DNA of 64,000 bases from Neobacillus sp. PS3-40 (GCF_030915485.1 NZ_CP133266.1:3042001-3106000), one strand, 5' to 3'; numbered from the stretch's first letter, positions 26,321-37,021 are shown. The notes: generated from the letters alone by a model not told the origin. Translations and numbers: made by a program.

Positions 26321-27124
26321 ATGGTTTTAACAGTAAGGAATGATTCAGTAGTAAAAATGCCTTTTCAGAAGAACATGATAGTGAATGTTAAAGATCTTGA
26401 AATTTTTTATGGTGATAAACGAGCAGTTAATGGTATCTCAATGGATATTGAAAAAAACGCTGTTACAGCCTTAATCGGGCCTTCTGGTTGTGGTAAATCA
26501 ACATTTTTGCGTAGTATCAATCGAATGAATGATTTAATCCCTGGTGCAAGGGCAGTAGGCGAAATTATTTATGAAGATCTGAATATTTTATCAGATCAAA
26601 TTAATGTTGTTGCACTTAGAAAGGAAATTGGGATGGTATTTCAGAAGCCTAATCCCTTTCCTAAATCTATTTATGAAAATATTACTCATGCATTGAAATT
26701 TTCTGGGATCAGAAAGAAAAGCCAGCTTGATGAAATTGTTGAGGAAAGCCTTAGAAAAGCGGCATTGTGGGAAGAAGTAAAGGACAGGCTTCACAAATCA
26801 GCATTATCTCTTTCAGGTGGGCAACAACAAAGGCTGTGCATTGCAAGGACAATTGCGATGAAACCAACTGTTATGCTTCTTGATGAACCCTCATCAGCAC
26901 TTGACCCTATTTCAAATGCTAAAGTGGAAGATTTGATTGTAGAACTAAAAAAGGATTATTCGATTATAATTGTGACACATAATATGCAGCAGGCATCGCG
27001 TATCTCTGATAAAACGGCCTTCTTCTTAAGCGGAGATTTGATTGAATATGATGCAACAGAAACTATTTTTACAAATCCTTCTGTCAAGAAGACGGAAGAA
27101 TATATTTCTGGAAGGTTTGGATAA
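26321..27124 (+). CDS. pstB: Phosphate ABC ATPase PstB, copy 1
   Basis: ATP-binding subunit of 267 residues. Walker A is GPSGCGKST, the signature LSGGQQQR, Walker B VMLLDEP, followed by the switch histidine in THNMQQ. It powers phosphate import on the cytoplasmic side. A second PstB follows directly, as in B. subtilis pstBA-pstBB. Confidence 0.94.
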   Translation: MVLTVRNDSVVKMPFQKNMIVNVKDLEIFYGDKRAVNGISMDIEKNAVTALIGPSGCGKSTFLRSINRMNDLIPGARAVGEIIYEDLNILSDQINVVALRKEIGMVFQKPNPFPKSIYENITHALKFSGIRKKSQLDEIVEESLRKAALWEEVKDRLHKSALSLSGGQQQRLCIARTIAMKPTVMLLDEPSSALDPISNAKVEDLIVELKKDYSIIIVTHNMQQASRISDKTAFFLSGDLIEYDATETIFTNPSVKKTEEYISGRFG

Positions 27125-27138
27125 AGGAGGGGAAGGTC

Positions 27139-27912
27139 TTGTCGATACTAACTTACACAAATCATGCATTTGATGTAAACAATTTGAATTTATGGTACGG
27201 GGATCATCTTGCCTTGAAAAACATAGACTTCCCTATTTTTAAAAAAGAAGTAACTGCCATCATAGGGCCGTCTGGCTGTGGAAAATCAACCTTTATTAAA
27301 ACATTAAATTTAATGATTAATATGGTGCCACATGTAAAAATGACAGGTGAAATCAATTACGATGGTAAAAACATTTTAAATGAGAAAACCGATCTCGTGG
27401 AACTCCGCAAAAACGTCGGTATGGTGTTTCAAAAGGGAAATCCTTTTCCACAATCAATCTTTGACAATGTTGCCTATGGTCCTCGTGTACACGGGATTAC
27501 AAAAAGAGTCCATCTAGAGGAAATTGTCATAAAATCATTAATGGATGTTGCTTTATGGGATGAGGTAAAGGACCGCTTAAATGCTCCTGCGCTGGGTCTC
27601 TCTGGTGGCCAGCAGCAAAGGCTATGTATTGCAAGAGCCCTTGCGACTAAACCAAATGTGCTATTAATGGACGAACCAACATCAGCACTAGATCCCATTT
27701 CGACACTAGCAATTGAGGAATTGGTATTAGAATTAAAAGATAAATATACGATCGTGATTGTTACACACAACATGCAACAGGCTGCTAGAGTTTCTGATAA
27801 AACTGCCTTCTTTTTAATGGGGGAACTAGTAGAATTAGATGAAACCTCCAAAATTTTCTCAAATCCTACAGATAAACGAACAGAGGACTATATTTCAGGA
27901 AGATTCGGATAA
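27139..27912 (+). CDS. pstB: Phosphate ABC ATPase PstB, copy 2
   Basis: 257 residues starting at TTG behind AAGGAGGGG. All ABC motifs are intact ([30 protein letters not shown]). It could form a heterodimer with the first PstB. It lies 14 bases after it, in the same transcript. Confidence 0.94.
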   Translation: MSILTYTNHAFDVNNLNLWYGDHLALKNIDFPIFKKEVTAIIGPSGCGKSTFIKTLNLMINMVPHVKMTGEINYDGKNILNEKTDLVELRKNVGMVFQKGNPFPQSIFDNVAYGPRVHGITKRVHLEEIVIKSLMDVALWDEVKDRLNAPALGLSGGQQQRLCIARALATKPNVLLMDEPTSALDPISTLAIEELVLELKDKYTIVIVTHNMQQAARVSDKTAFFLMGELVELDETSKIFSNPTDKRTEDYISGRFG

Positions 27913-27929
27913 TAGGGGTGATTGTACTG

Positions 27930-28589
27930 ATGAATACGAGATCAAATTTTGACAGCAATTTAAAACAACTTAAAGATATGCTTATAGAAATGGCTCGAAA
28001 ATCAGAAAATGCTATTAAAGAGAGTATTGATGCCCTCAAACTTCAAGATCTTGATAAAGCAAAGCAAATCATCAATAATGATACCATTATTGATGATTTA
28101 GAACATGAAATTAACGATAAAGCCATTATTTTAATTGCAAAGGAATCACCTGTAGCAAGAGATCTTCGAAAAATTATTGTCGCTTTAAAAATTTCATCCG
28201 AAATCGAACGAATTGCCGATAATGCCGTAAATATTGCAAAGTCAACCTTGCATATTGGCAAAGAAAAACATATTAAAGAAATTATCGATATCCCTAAAAT
28301 GATGGATCTTGCTTTGGAAATGTTAGGAGATTCTTTAACCGCTTTCCTAACAGAAGATGTAGAACTTGCAAGAAATTGTGCACAAAAAGACGATAAAGTG
28401 GATGAAATGTATGGGAAATTAATTAAAGAACTTATGGGGTATATTCAGCAAAATCCAGATAAAACGAATCAAATTACACAGTTAGCATTTGTTTGCAGGT
28501 ATATCGAAAGACTTGGGGACCATTCCACCAACATCGCTGAGCATGTTATATACCTTGTGACCGGAAAGCGTTATGATTTAAACGCATAA
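27930..28589 (+). CDS. phoU: Phosphate regulator PhoU
   Basis: 219 residues forming two three-helix bundles with the metal-binding E/D-xxx-D signatures (EIERIADNAVNIA and YIERLGDHSTNIAE). PhoU links Pst transport state to PhoR signalling and limits uptake. I chose the ATG at 27930, which has GGGGTG upstream. It is the last gene of the operon. Confidence 0.93.
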   Translation: MNTRSNFDSNLKQLKDMLIEMARKSENAIKESIDALKLQDLDKAKQIINNDTIIDDLEHEINDKAIILIAKESPVARDLRKIIVALKISSEIERIADNAVNIAKSTLHIGKEKHIKEIIDIPKMMDLALEMLGDSLTAFLTEDVELARNCAQKDDKVDEMYGKLIKELMGYIQQNPDKTNQITQLAFVCRYIERLGDHSTNIAEHVIYLVTGKRYDLNA

Positions 28590-28620
28590 AAAAATTTTTT
28601 TCTATAAGATGAAGAAATTA

Positions 28621-28663
28621 TACAAATGAAAAGAGCACCCAATGGGTGCTCTTTTCATTTGTA
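28621..28663. terminator. Bidirectional terminator
   Basis: A 20-bp perfect stem (AAGAGCACCC with GGGTGCTCTT at its core) with A-run before and T-run after. It separates phoU from the convergent RND gene. Confidence 0.9.
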
Positions 28664-28699
28664 TTGTGAAGTCAAAAAACAATCAATCTAAAAAATATT

Positions 28700-31600
28700 T
28701 TAACTGATACTTGTTTCATTAGTTAGATGTTTCGTTGAAGATTTTTTATGCAACCACTCATAGAAAATGGGGATAATAATAAAACTATTTATGGTTGATG
28801 TTACCATTCCGCCAATTACAACAATACCGAGTGTTTGAGAAATAACTGTATCTGCGTTATGAGAAAACGCAAGTGGCAATAAAGTTAGAATTGTTGCTGC
28901 TGCTGTCATTAAGATTGGTCTAATCCTTGAAAGACTACCATTCAAAACAGCCTCTTTAACAGGCATTCCTTCTTTTCTATTTCGTTCAATTTTATCAATT
29001 AATACGATACCGTTTGTTACAACAATACCTGTAAGCATTAGTACACCAATTAGAGCTGCTAAGTTCCATTGCCCGCCAAAAAGAATCAATGCAATTATAA
29101 CTCCACTCAGAGCTAGTGGAATGCTTAATAGAACAGCGAGTGGTGCTCTCCAACCTTTAAATATAGATGAAGTAATCATTAATACTAATAAAATTGAAAA
29201 TGCAACAGCAATGGACATATCAAAGATCATTTGTTTTACTTGTTCGGAGATTCCTCCCATTGAATATGTTACACCGTTTGGCATTTTCATATTGCTTAAA
29301 GCTTTGTCCACCTGACCAGATACCTTACTTATATCATTTGAAGTGATTTGTGCTGTAACAAGAGAAAATGGTTGACCATCTCGATCACTTATAGTTGATG
29401 AAGAAGTATCTTTTGAAATTTTGGCAATTTGGTCAAATCGAACAATTGTACCATTACTTCCATTTACTGTTTCTGCCGAAAGAGAAGCTAAAACATCATC
29501 TGCAGAAGCATTTAACGAAATAGTAGAATTTGTGCCTGTTGCAATTTGGTCTAAATATTGGTCAACAGGAAGTGATTTATGATCAACTGTTATTGTTGCA
29601 TTTTTAGATGTGGACATATAACGATTAACAACAGTTAGAATATCAGTAACTTTTATACCTTTTTCTTGGATAGCATTTTGGTCAAAAGTAACTTTATACT
29701 TAGGCAAACCATTTGTTAAATCCACTTTACCATCTACGCTTAAGTCTGCAATTTTTGATAAATTTGTTCTTGCTTGTTGTGCTACATTATCTAAAGTTGT
29801 TTGATTGGACCCTGCAAACAAAAGTCGTATTTGTGAATCATCACCAGAAATATTCTGGCTTGTTACCGTATAAATAACATTTTTAGATAGAGTAGGAAGT
29901 TGACTTTGTAATTGTTTGATGACAGAATCGGCATCCTTATCATTTTTCAACACGACAGAGAGGTTTGCCACATTTGGATATGTTATAAATCCTCCACCTT
30001 GGTCGAATACATCATCACTTTGCGGTGTCATAGTTGATCCAAAATTGGATGAATAGGCATCGACTTTTGGATTTGCTTTTAACGTTTGTTCGATTTTTTG
30101 GACTTCAGAATCTACTTCGATCAGAGTACTACCTTTAGGCAATTCTGCCTTGATAGCAATTTGGCCAATTTTTGCACTAGGTAATAGGTTTATTGGTAGG
30201 AAAGAAGAGTAAATTCCAGCACATATAAAGATTAATACAGAACTAATAACCATTACTTTCTTATGTTTGAACGCTGATTGTAATACTGGCTTCATTAAAG
30301 AGTCGAGCATAACCGTTTTTTTAGCTGTATTTCCACCTTTCCATCCCATAAAAGCAAGTGCAGGTATAACTAGCATTGCTACAAAGAATGAAATGATAAG
30401 CGCAATGACAACAGACCATGCAAATCCACTATATGAAGCACTGATTACTCCTCCAACAAAGGCAATTGGAATATATACAGCAATCGTTGTTAGGGTTGAA
30501 CCTAATATTGCAGGTATCATTTCAGTAACTGCTGATCCAAGAATGGAAAGCATGGATTTATCTTTCGATTCTTCCCGTTTTCGATACATGTTGTCTAAAA
30601 TAACAATGGAGTCATCGACAATTCGACCCATAGCAACAATTAATCCTGAAACAGTAAGAATGTTTAATGTGATTCCCATTGATTTTAAGAAAGCAGTTGT
30701 TGCTAATAATGAAATTGGTAATGAAATGGCAATTAATAATGTTGATTTTACATTTCGGAAAAAGAAGAATACACATATCATTGAGAATAGACAACCTAGT
30801 AAACCTTCTCGTACTAAACCGAAAAGTGAACTGTTTAATTCTTTTTCACGGTCAAGTAAAACATGGAACGAAACATCATTTGGATTTACTGTATCCAAAT
30901 GCAGATGAGAAACACGATCTTTTACTTGGTCTGCGACATCAGTTATATTAGCTGATGGTGTTTTGATTACATTTAATTGGACACTTGGTGCTCCATTTGT
31001 TCTTGAGACAGTTTTAGCGTCATTTAAAGAATGAGAGATGGTTCCAAAAGCTGAAATAGGAATTTGCAGTCCATCTTTATTTTTAATTGTTGCATTTTCC
31101 ATTTGCTGCTGATTTAATCCAAGCCCATCAAAAGTAACTGGAATAGATAGTTGATTGTTTACAATATTTCCTTGTGGCATTGATGGGATAGACATTGCAA
31201 AAGATTTATTTATATCATCCAATGTTATCTTGTTTTTTACTAGGTCTTTCATTCGAACGGTTAATACGTAACCATCTTTTGCTCCCCCAAATACTGAAAC
31301 ATCTGCTACACCTGGGACAGAGTTTAATTGTTTAATAATTTCCTGTGTTGCGGTTGAGCGAAGTGTTGGTTCATCCAATTTTGAACTTGTAACGCTATAA
31401 GTCAGAATTGGAAATGAACTAGTTGTTAAACGAGTCACACTTGGTGTGCTTGTAATTGTTGGTGGAAGATCGGCATTTGCTAAGGCTTTATTTACTTGAT
31501 CTTCAGCTTGTTTCATATCTGTATTCATTGGGAAATACAAACTCATAAACAAACCACCATCATAAGAAGTGGTTTCGACATTGGATAGCCCATCTACCTT

Positions 31601-31819
31601 TTTGACGGCACTTGCCAAATTGTCTGTAACTTGCTGTTTTACCTGAGCTGCTTGATAGCCAGAAACTCTCATACTAACAGAAAGAGTAGTATTGTTTATG
31701 CCAGGTAAATAATCTCTTTGCATTTGGAAAGCAGAGATTCCACCCCAAGCTAGAATTAGGACCACGCACACGATCATAAGAATCGATCTTTGCATGGTTG
31801 CTTCAATTAATTTTTTCAT
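28700..31819 (-). CDS. RND-family exporter (SwrC/AcrB type)
   Basis: Proton-driven efflux pump of 1039 residues with the twelve-helix RND layout: helix 1 at 14-34, a large outer loop, helices 2-6 around 330-520, a second outer loop, and helices 8-12 near 850-1020. The conserved aspartate pair in helix 4 (AMGRIVDDSIVILDN) is present. Gram-positive members such as B. subtilis SwrC export surfactin and work without a separate membrane-fusion protein; none is seen here either. The inner ATG behind AAAAGGAGAT is the likely start. Confidence 0.9.
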   Translation of the reverse strand: MKKLIEATMQRSILMIVCVVLILAWGGISAFQMQRDYLPGINNTTLSVSMRVSGYQAAQVKQQVTDNLASAVKKVDGLSNVETTSYDGGLFMSLYFPMNTDMKQAEDQVNKALANADLPPTITSTPSVTRLTTSSFPILTYSVTSSKLDEPTLRSTATQEIIKQLNSVPGVADVSVFGGAKDGYVLTVRMKDLVKNKITLDDINKSFAMSIPSMPQGNIVNNQLSIPVTFDGLGLNQQQMENATIKNKDGLQIPISAFGTISHSLNDAKTVSRTNGAPSVQLNVIKTPSANITDVADQVKDRVSHLHLDTVNPNDVSFHVLLDREKELNSSLFGLVREGLLGCLFSMICVFFFFRNVKSTLLIAISLPISLLATTAFLKSMGITLNILTVSGLIVAMGRIVDDSIVILDNMYRKREESKDKSMLSILGSAVTEMIPAILGSTLTTIAVYIPIAFVGGVISASYSGFAWSVVIALIISFFVAMLVIPALAFMGWKGGNTAKKTVMLDSLMKPVLQSAFKHKKVMVISSVLIFICAGIYSSFLPINLLPSAKIGQIAIKAELPKGSTLIEVDSEVQKIEQTLKANPKVDAYSSNFGSTMTPQSDDVFDQGGGFITYPNVANLSVVLKNDKDADSVIKQLQSQLPTLSKNVIYTVTSQNISGDDSQIRLLFAGSNQTTLDNVAQQARTNLSKIADLSVDGKVDLTNGLPKYKVTFDQNAIQEKGIKVTDILTVVNRYMSTSKNATITVDHKSLPVDQYLDQIATGTNSTISLNASADDVLASLSAETVNGSNGTIVRFDQIAKISKDTSSSTISDRDGQPFSLVTAQITSNDISKVSGQVDKALSNMKMPNGVTYSMGGISEQVKQMIFDMSIAVAFSILLVLMITSSIFKGWRAPLAVLLSIPLALSGVIIALILFGGQWNLAALIGVLMLTGIVVTNGIVLIDKIERNRKEGMPVKEAVLNGSLSRIRPILMTAAATILTLLPLAFSHNADTVISQTLGIVVIGGMVTSTINSFIIIPIFYEWLHKKSSTKHLTNETSIS

Positions 31820-31996
31820 TATTTTATCTCCTTTTTTAATCAGTTCAAGCATTCATAAGATATACCCAAAGGTGGGCAACTTAACTATATATAACGAACC
31901 TGTACTGAGTATGAAAAAAAGGTTAAAAAACCATTAAGATGCAAAAATAGTTTGTAAAGTGGAAAAGGCTAAATTGATTATTTTTAATTTAGGGGC

Positions 31997-32044
31997 TCTG
32001 CGAATGATCTATTAAAATATGTAGGAAAGCTATTAAACCGATAA
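31997..32044 (+). pseudogene. Relic of the prkA 3' end, right copy
   Basis: Encodes SANDLLKYVGKLLNR-stop, matching the last 16 codons of prkA, with one amino-acid and several silent differences. The homology starts abruptly and runs some bases past the stop. It marks the right edge of the inserted segment. Confidence 0.8.
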
Positions 32045-32087
32045 AAAAATGACTGATTGGGAAAATTAACCACCAGTTTTTTTGAGC

Positions 32088-32119
32088 CTAGCAGAATTTA
32101 TATCCATAAATTCTGCTAG
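32088..32119 (+). other. Hairpin overlapping the dispersed repeat
   Basis: CTAGCAGAATTTAT pairs with ATAAATTCTGCTAG over 14 bp. Confidence 0.65.
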
Positions 32120-32165
32120 CGCATAAGGGCAACTACGCTTCTGTCATCGCCCTTAGGGGCTCGCC
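32106..32165 (+). repeat. Dispersed repeat, copy B
   Basis: Matches the sequence at 18,801-18,857. It contains AAGGGC and GCCCTT arms that can pair. The tail AGGGGCTCGCCA also occurs after queG at about 7082. Confidence 0.7.
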
Positions 32166-32188
32166 AATCAGCGAGTTTTCTTTATTGT

Positions 32189-32217
32189 CCTTCGCTTATT
32201 TTAGCGAAGGTTTTTTT
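32189..32217 (+). terminator. Terminator at the right edge of the insert
   Basis: CCTTCGCT-N6-AGCGAAGG and seven T. It is probably the original prkA terminator, now cut off from its gene. Confidence 0.8.
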
Positions 32218-32293
32218 GATGGTCACAAACATAAACCATGATTGTTTTTAATAAATATTTAAATAACTATGTAGAGAAGAGGAGAGCCCTTTG

Positions 32294-33292
32294 ATGAAGA
32301 AATGGTGGTTTCTAGTGATAATCATTATGATTATCTCAATAGCAAAGAGCGGACAGGCAATTACTTTGCCACGATCTATTGATAAAACTCCGAATACGTT
32401 TTTAAATTCAAATGAGTCATTAACTAACAAAAGGGTGAATTCCGCAAATTGGGAAAGTAATCAAGAAAAACTTGAGAATAATAGAAATTTTCATTTAAAA
32501 TATGTGGCTGATTATTTGGGAAATAAATTAATAGAACAGGCTGAGGTACCGAAAGTTGATTTGTTGCCAGAACCAAATCCGAAAGTATTCAAACTGTTGC
32601 AGGTACAGGAACAAGTAAAAGAGAAACCCATCCAAAAGGAAAAGCCAAAGCCGAATATAATTGTTAAACCTTCTGTTTATTTAACGTTTGACGATGGTCC
32701 AAATCATGAATTAAATCAAATTCTTACTATTTTAAAAGCAAAAAAAGCAAAAGGTACCTTTTTTATGATTGAGCCACAGATGAGGCATTATCAAGATAGT
32801 GTAAAGCGGCTTGTTAATGAAGGGAATTATCCCGCGTTGCATAGTGTTACACATGATAAAAATAAACTTTATGGTGGCAGCCCTTTAAATGTTGTAAACG
32901 AAATGGAGAAGACAAGGAAAACGTTATTGGAAATTACCGGGTTTGATTCAAAATTAACGCGAGCACCATATGGAAGTAAACCGTATATGAAGGATACTTT
33001 TCGCAATGTCTTGGTTCAACATCAAATGAAAATGTGGGATTGGAATATTGATACAATGGATTGGAAATATCAGCGATCTAATCCGCATCAGATTTTGGTA
33101 AATGCAATCAATGGGTTGGAAAGGGTTAAGAATAAAAAAGGACCGATAGTCATTTTAATGCATGTCACGAAGGGAACCGCAACCGTTTTACCACAGGTCA
33201 TTGATTACTTGTATTCTAAAGGCTATCAATGCCCAGCGTATGATCCAAGCAAACACGTAATCATGAACTTTTGGAATGATACTAGGCTATAA
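32294..33292 (+). CDS. NodB-type polysaccharide deacetylase
   Basis: Secreted or membrane-anchored deacetylase of 332 residues. A signal or anchor helix (about 4-20) and a low-complexity linker (20-125) precede the NodB domain (about 130-325). The catalytic motifs are complete: TFDDGPN, HSVTH, RAPYGS, DWN and ILMH. It likely removes N-acetyl groups from peptidoglycan. The start is the ATG after GAGGAGAG. It lies between prkA and yhbH relics, so a spore-related role is possible. Confidence 0.87.
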   Translation: MKKWWFLVIIIMIISIAKSGQAITLPRSIDKTPNTFLNSNESLTNKRVNSANWESNQEKLENNRNFHLKYVADYLGNKLIEQAEVPKVDLLPEPNPKVFKLLQVQEQVKEKPIQKEKPKPNIIVKPSVYLTFDDGPNHELNQILTILKAKKAKGTFFMIEPQMRHYQDSVKRLVNEGNYPALHSVTHDKNKLYGGSPLNVVNEMEKTRKTLLEITGFDSKLTRAPYGSKPYMKDTFRNVLVQHQMKMWDWNIDTMDWKYQRSNPHQILVNAINGLERVKNKKGPIVILMHVTKGTATVLPQVIDYLYSKGYQCPAYDPSKHVIMNFWNDTRL

Positions 33293-33651
33293 GTTTGTAT
33301 GTTTAAAAGTTTGTCCAATTCTTAGGATGGTTTGCCCGATGTCATAATTACGTGTAAATTTTTCACCTTTTGTGCATATGATAGAGTAATAAATATTTCT
33401 CTAAAAGCTTATTCTTACCTTTTTGCACTCGGGATATTTTATGTTTATGGGGAGAAAAGTGTGCATCTATATTTCATTAAAAACAGAATTTATTTTTCGA
33501 AAATTCTCTAGCGAAAGTTGACTAGTCACTCGAGCTGCTACAGCCTTAATTATAAAGTCAAAGAACTACTTCACAGCAGAACTGCACGCAGCTATAAGGG
33601 ATGACCAAGTCATTTGTACTTTTTTAAAAATTTAATTAGGAGGGGTTTACA
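33293..33651. other. Intergenic stretch before yhbH
   Basis: 359 bases with no gene. It presumably holds the sporulation promoter of yhbH, but I cannot point to its boxes with confidence. Confidence 0.4.
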
Positions 33652-34821
33652 ATGACGGACAATAACCAACCATTTGTTGTTTCAAAAGAAGATTGGTCCC
33701 TCCATCGCAAAGGCCAAGATGACCAGCAACGTCATCAAGAAAAAGTTCAAGAGGCAATCCGCAACAATCTTCCAGACTTAATTACAGAGGAAAGTATTAT
33801 TATGTCAAATGGGAAAGATGTCGTGAAAATTCCAATTCGTTCTTTGGATGAATATAAAATTCGCTATAGTTATGACAAAAATAAACATGTTGGTCAAGGT
33901 GATGGTGACAGCAAGGTTGGCGATACAGTTGCACGTGATGGTTCAGGTCAAAAGGGACCTGGGAAAGGTCAAGGTGCTGGGGATCAGGCGGGAGAAGATT
34001 ACTTTGAAGCAGAGGTTTCATTAATGGAACTTGAGGAGGCCTTGTTCAAGGAATTGGAGCTCCCAAATTTAAAAAGAAAAGAGCAAGAAGAGCATTACAT
34101 TGAGAATATTGAATTTAATGATATTCGCAAAACGGGGTTAATGGGCAATATTGATAAAAAACGAACAATGTTGTCTGCTTTTAAAAGAAATGCAATGAGC
34201 GGTAAACCAGGATTTCATCCGATCTACAAGGATGATTTGAGATTTAAAACGTGGAATGAGGTGCTTAAGCCTGATTCCAAAGCGGTTGTTTTAGCAATGA
34301 TGGATACGAGTGGAAGCATGGGAATCTGGGAAAAATATATGGCCCGCAGTTTCTTCTTCTGGATGACACGCTTTTTACGGACAAAATATGAAACAGTTGA
34401 AATTGAGTTTATCGCCCATCATACTGAGGCGAAAGTAGTTTCAGAGGAGGATTTCTTTTCAAAAGGAGAAAGTGGCGGTACTATCTGTTCATCAGCCTAT
34501 CGTAAATCTCTTGAACTTATTCATGAGAAATATGACCCTAGAAAGTTCAACATCTACCCATTCCACTTTTCTGACGGTGACAATCTAACTTCAGATAATG
34601 CTCGCTGTGTAAAATTAGTTGAGGAATTAATGAAGGTTTCTAATATATTTGGCTATGGGGAGGTCAATCAGTATAATCGTACACCCTCTACCCTATTTGG
34701 AGCACTTTGCAAAATTAAAAACGAAAAGTTTGTTTATCATATTATGAAACAGAAATCAGACATTGTTCCAGCGCTTCGCACCTTTTTTCCGAAGGAGAAT
34801 AACAATAACCCAGAAATATAG
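33652..34821 (+). CDS. yhbH: YhbH/UPF0229 family sporulation protein
   Basis: 389 residues, full family length. It has a conserved N-terminus ([14 protein letters not shown]), a glycine-rich linker near 80-115, and a von Willebrand-like domain with the MIDAS motif DTSGSMG and the later HFSDGDN. In Bacillus it is made during sporulation and is usually the next gene after prkA. Here 22 kb separate them. The last 40 residues look less conserved than the rest. Confidence 0.93.
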   Translation: MTDNNQPFVVSKEDWSLHRKGQDDQQRHQEKVQEAIRNNLPDLITEESIIMSNGKDVVKIPIRSLDEYKIRYSYDKNKHVGQGDGDSKVGDTVARDGSGQKGPGKGQGAGDQAGEDYFEAEVSLMELEEALFKELELPNLKRKEQEEHYIENIEFNDIRKTGLMGNIDKKRTMLSAFKRNAMSGKPGFHPIYKDDLRFKTWNEVLKPDSKAVVLAMMDTSGSMGIWEKYMARSFFFWMTRFLRTKYETVEIEFIAHHTEAKVVSEEDFFSKGESGGTICSSAYRKSLELIHEKYDPRKFNIYPFHFSDGDNLTSDNARCVKLVEELMKVSNIFGYGEVNQYNRTPSTLFGALCKIKNEKFVYHIMKQKSDIVPALRTFFPKENNNNPEI

Positions 34822-34852
34822 AAGGCAGTTATCGCAGTCTTCTATATTTTTG
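34813..34852. terminator. Shared terminator of yhbH and the recombinase
   Basis: AATATAGAAG pairs with CTTCTATATT over the yhbH stop and the 3' end of the convergent recombinase gene. The T-run is toward the right. Confidence 0.65.
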
Positions 34853-36395
34853 GGTAAAGTTGAATAATAAATTGGTCTTTTGTTGTCCATTCCTTCTTGC
34901 GTAAATAAGTAGCCTTATCTAGTATTGATTTTAGCAGACGGTTCTTTTTTTCAATGTCATTCGTTTTATGGTAAGCTTCCAATACAGTTTTAACTTTAGG
35001 GATAAACTCATTGATATTCTTATCTTTTAATTCCTCAATTTGTATTTCTTCTTTGAGATTTTTAATTTCTTCCTCGAAAATTTTCATTCTGTCCACAACA
35101 ATTTGTTGCCTTTCCATAAAAGTGTTTATGTCATAAACACCACGTTCTAACAAATCATGAAGATTGCTTTTTTGCTTTAATAATTCATCAAGCTCTTTTT
35201 GCTTTTTTTGGATTGCTTTTATTTTTAATGGTATTACTGAATTATCTCGGGTTTGTTCCAGTGTCTGAGTGAATTCATGTTGTTTTATAATTTCCTCTAA
35301 TCCTTTTAATACCCGCTCCTCAACCAAAGGTGCAAGTGCTCCTTTTTGTATGCCTTTACATTGTGGTTGTGGGCAACGTATTAAAGGGTTAGGTCGGTCC
35401 TTTCTAGGTTGGAGCCACATTGTATAACCGCATACCTCGCATTTTAGGATCCCTGCTAATGGATTAGATAGGGCCTTAGTTTCAACGGTTGAAGGCCTCC
35501 ATCTACCTGTATGTGCTCGATTAGCAGCATCAAATAACTCTTGAGAGACTATAGGTTCATGTGCGTTTTGTTTAATATGCCATTTGTCAGAAGGCACTTT
35601 TTTCTTAATATACTTTCCCCCACGTTTTGTATGCTTTATTTTCCCCCAAATAATATGGCCAAGATAAACTTCGTTTTTAATTATGGCTGTAATAGTTGAA
35701 GGGGACCATGTTTTCCTTTTTGTAGGATCGGGTGGTGATATTTCTAAACGGTCTAATTCTTCTGCTATTGCGTTTCGCCCAAAACCATCTTTCATCATGG
35801 TAAACATTTTTTTCACTACCCAAGCTGTTTCAGGGTTTGGATAGAGTACTAAATTCTCAGTTCTTAAATAACCATAAGGAGGTTTTTTTGAAATAGATTT
35901 ACCCTCCTTTGCAGATTCTCTTCTACCACTTTGCAACCGACGTGTAATCGCTTTGAGTTCCTGTCTTGAGACTAAGGATTTAATTCCAAAAACGAGTTCC
36001 CAAGATTCATCCTCTGGATCATAATACTCTGTTGTAGTAATTAGCTTGGTACCAGAATATCGAAATGCGCGATCTAATATACCTTGGTCCAGCATATCTC
36101 CACGGCCTAGACGATCAATGTCTACCACAAGGACAGCTTCGATTTTGCCGGATTCAATCCGACGTAATAGTTTTTGTATTTCAGGGCGTTCCGAAACCGA
36201 TTCACCAGAAACAACCTCTTCGTGTATTTGCAAGATATTATGATTTTCTCTTATTGCTAGTGCTAGTAACTGATTTCTATGTCTTGATAAAGTGTCGTAC
36301 TCTTCTCCTCTTACTTCAGCCTTTTTCTCTTCTTCAATATCTTTCCTACTCTTCCGAAGATAAAGGTCGATATCCAAACCATTTGGACGGTACAT
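34842..36395 (-). CDS. Large serine recombinase (integrase)
   Basis: 517 residues. The N-terminal resolvase domain has the catalytic serine in YLRKSRKD (S16) and VDIDRLGRGD. A recombinase domain follows (about 170-290), then a zinc ribbon with CEVC and CPQPQC (about 335-370), a coiled coil (about 390-470) and a basic tail. This is the layout of phage and ICE integrases that recombine attP with attB. It sits directly after the yhbH stop, so one junction of an integrated element is probably near 34,822-34,842. Divergent regulators follow, as in phages. Confidence 0.9.
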   Translation of the reverse strand: MYRPNGLDIDLYLRKSRKDIEEEKKAEVRGEEYDTLSRHRNQLLALAIRENHNILQIHEEVVSGESVSERPEIQKLLRRIESGKIEAVLVVDIDRLGRGDMLDQGILDRAFRYSGTKLITTTEYYDPEDESWELVFGIKSLVSRQELKAITRRLQSGRRESAKEGKSISKKPPYGYLRTENLVLYPNPETAWVVKKMFTMMKDGFGRNAIAEELDRLEISPPDPTKRKTWSPSTITAIIKNEVYLGHIIWGKIKHTKRGGKYIKKKVPSDKWHIKQNAHEPIVSQELFDAANRAHTGRWRPSTVETKALSNPLAGILKCEVCGYTMWLQPRKDRPNPLIRCPQPQCKGIQKGALAPLVEERVLKGLEEIIKQHEFTQTLEQTRDNSVIPLKIKAIQKKQKELDELLKQKSNLHDLLERGVYDINTFMERQQIVVDRMKIFEEEIKNLKEEIQIEELKDKNINEFIPKVKTVLEAYHKTNDIEKKNRLLKSILDKATYLRKKEWTTKDQFIIQLYPKI

Positions 36396-36436
36396 TTTAT
36401 TTATTTCACCACTTCTCTTTTATGATTTGGCATAGG

Positions 36437-37021
36437 TTAATCAAAACGAAACTTGGAAGGATTAAGTTTTTTAAGTGCACCGCGTAATTCTTTCCAAAGA
36501 GCTGCTTTGAATTCTATGTTATTTTCTTCCTTAGTTAAAGCCCGTTCCAGGGAATCTTGATTATTAAATGTCTCAAATTGCTGTATTTCATCAGAAACAT
36601 CCGATACTAATGCTACAGCTAATAATCTTTTCCTAACTCTATTAAGATCATCTTCTTTAGTAAAATTGAGTAAAAATTCAAAATGAGAACAAATAGCACC
36701 GTCTAAATAATCATTAAAACGTTCAATATCTGAATGATTAAATTTCTCAATTAAAGAAGAATTTATAATAGCAGCATTAAATTCAGGGATTTTCTTTATT
36801 AGTGAAATTCCACGATCTTCAGTATTACCCAATAAATAGTCTGTGGAGATACCAAAGACCTTTGACAAACCTTTTATATCCTCTGAATCAGGCTCACTGT
36901 AATTCCTCTCCCAGTTCGATACAACTTGGGCTGAAACTTTAACTTTATCGGCTAATTCTTTTTGGGTAAGCTTATTTTCTTTTCGTAAATCTCGAATTCG
37001 ATGACCAAATCGGAATTTCAT
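36437..37021 (-). CDS. XRE-family repressor, CI-like
   Basis: 194 residues: helix-turn-helix at about 7-62 (LTQKELADKVKVSAQVVSNWE) and a longer C-terminal part without a clear protease motif. It has a good GGAGG start. It is divergent from the small XRE gene at 37,198 in a typical lysis/lysogeny arrangement, and probably keeps the element silent. Confidence 0.85.
   Translation of the reverse strand: MKFRFGHRIRDLRKENKLTQKELADKVKVSAQVVSNWERNYSEPDSEDIKGLSKVFGISTDYLLGNTEDRGISLIKKIPEFNAAIINSSLIEKFNHSDIERFNDYLDGAICSHFEFLLNFTKEDDLNRVRKRLLAVALVSDVSDEIQQFETFNNQDSLERALTKEENNIEFKAALWKELRGALKKLNPSKFRFD

Noticed and set aside
30267-30908. Plus-strand ORF of 213 residues inside the RND exporter
   Set aside because: Opposite-strand shadow of a clear exporter gene; no start signal and unlikely composition.
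36065-36487. Plus-strand ORF of 140 residues over the serine recombinase start
   Set aside because: Antisense to the recombinase and its regulator; no ribosome binding site.
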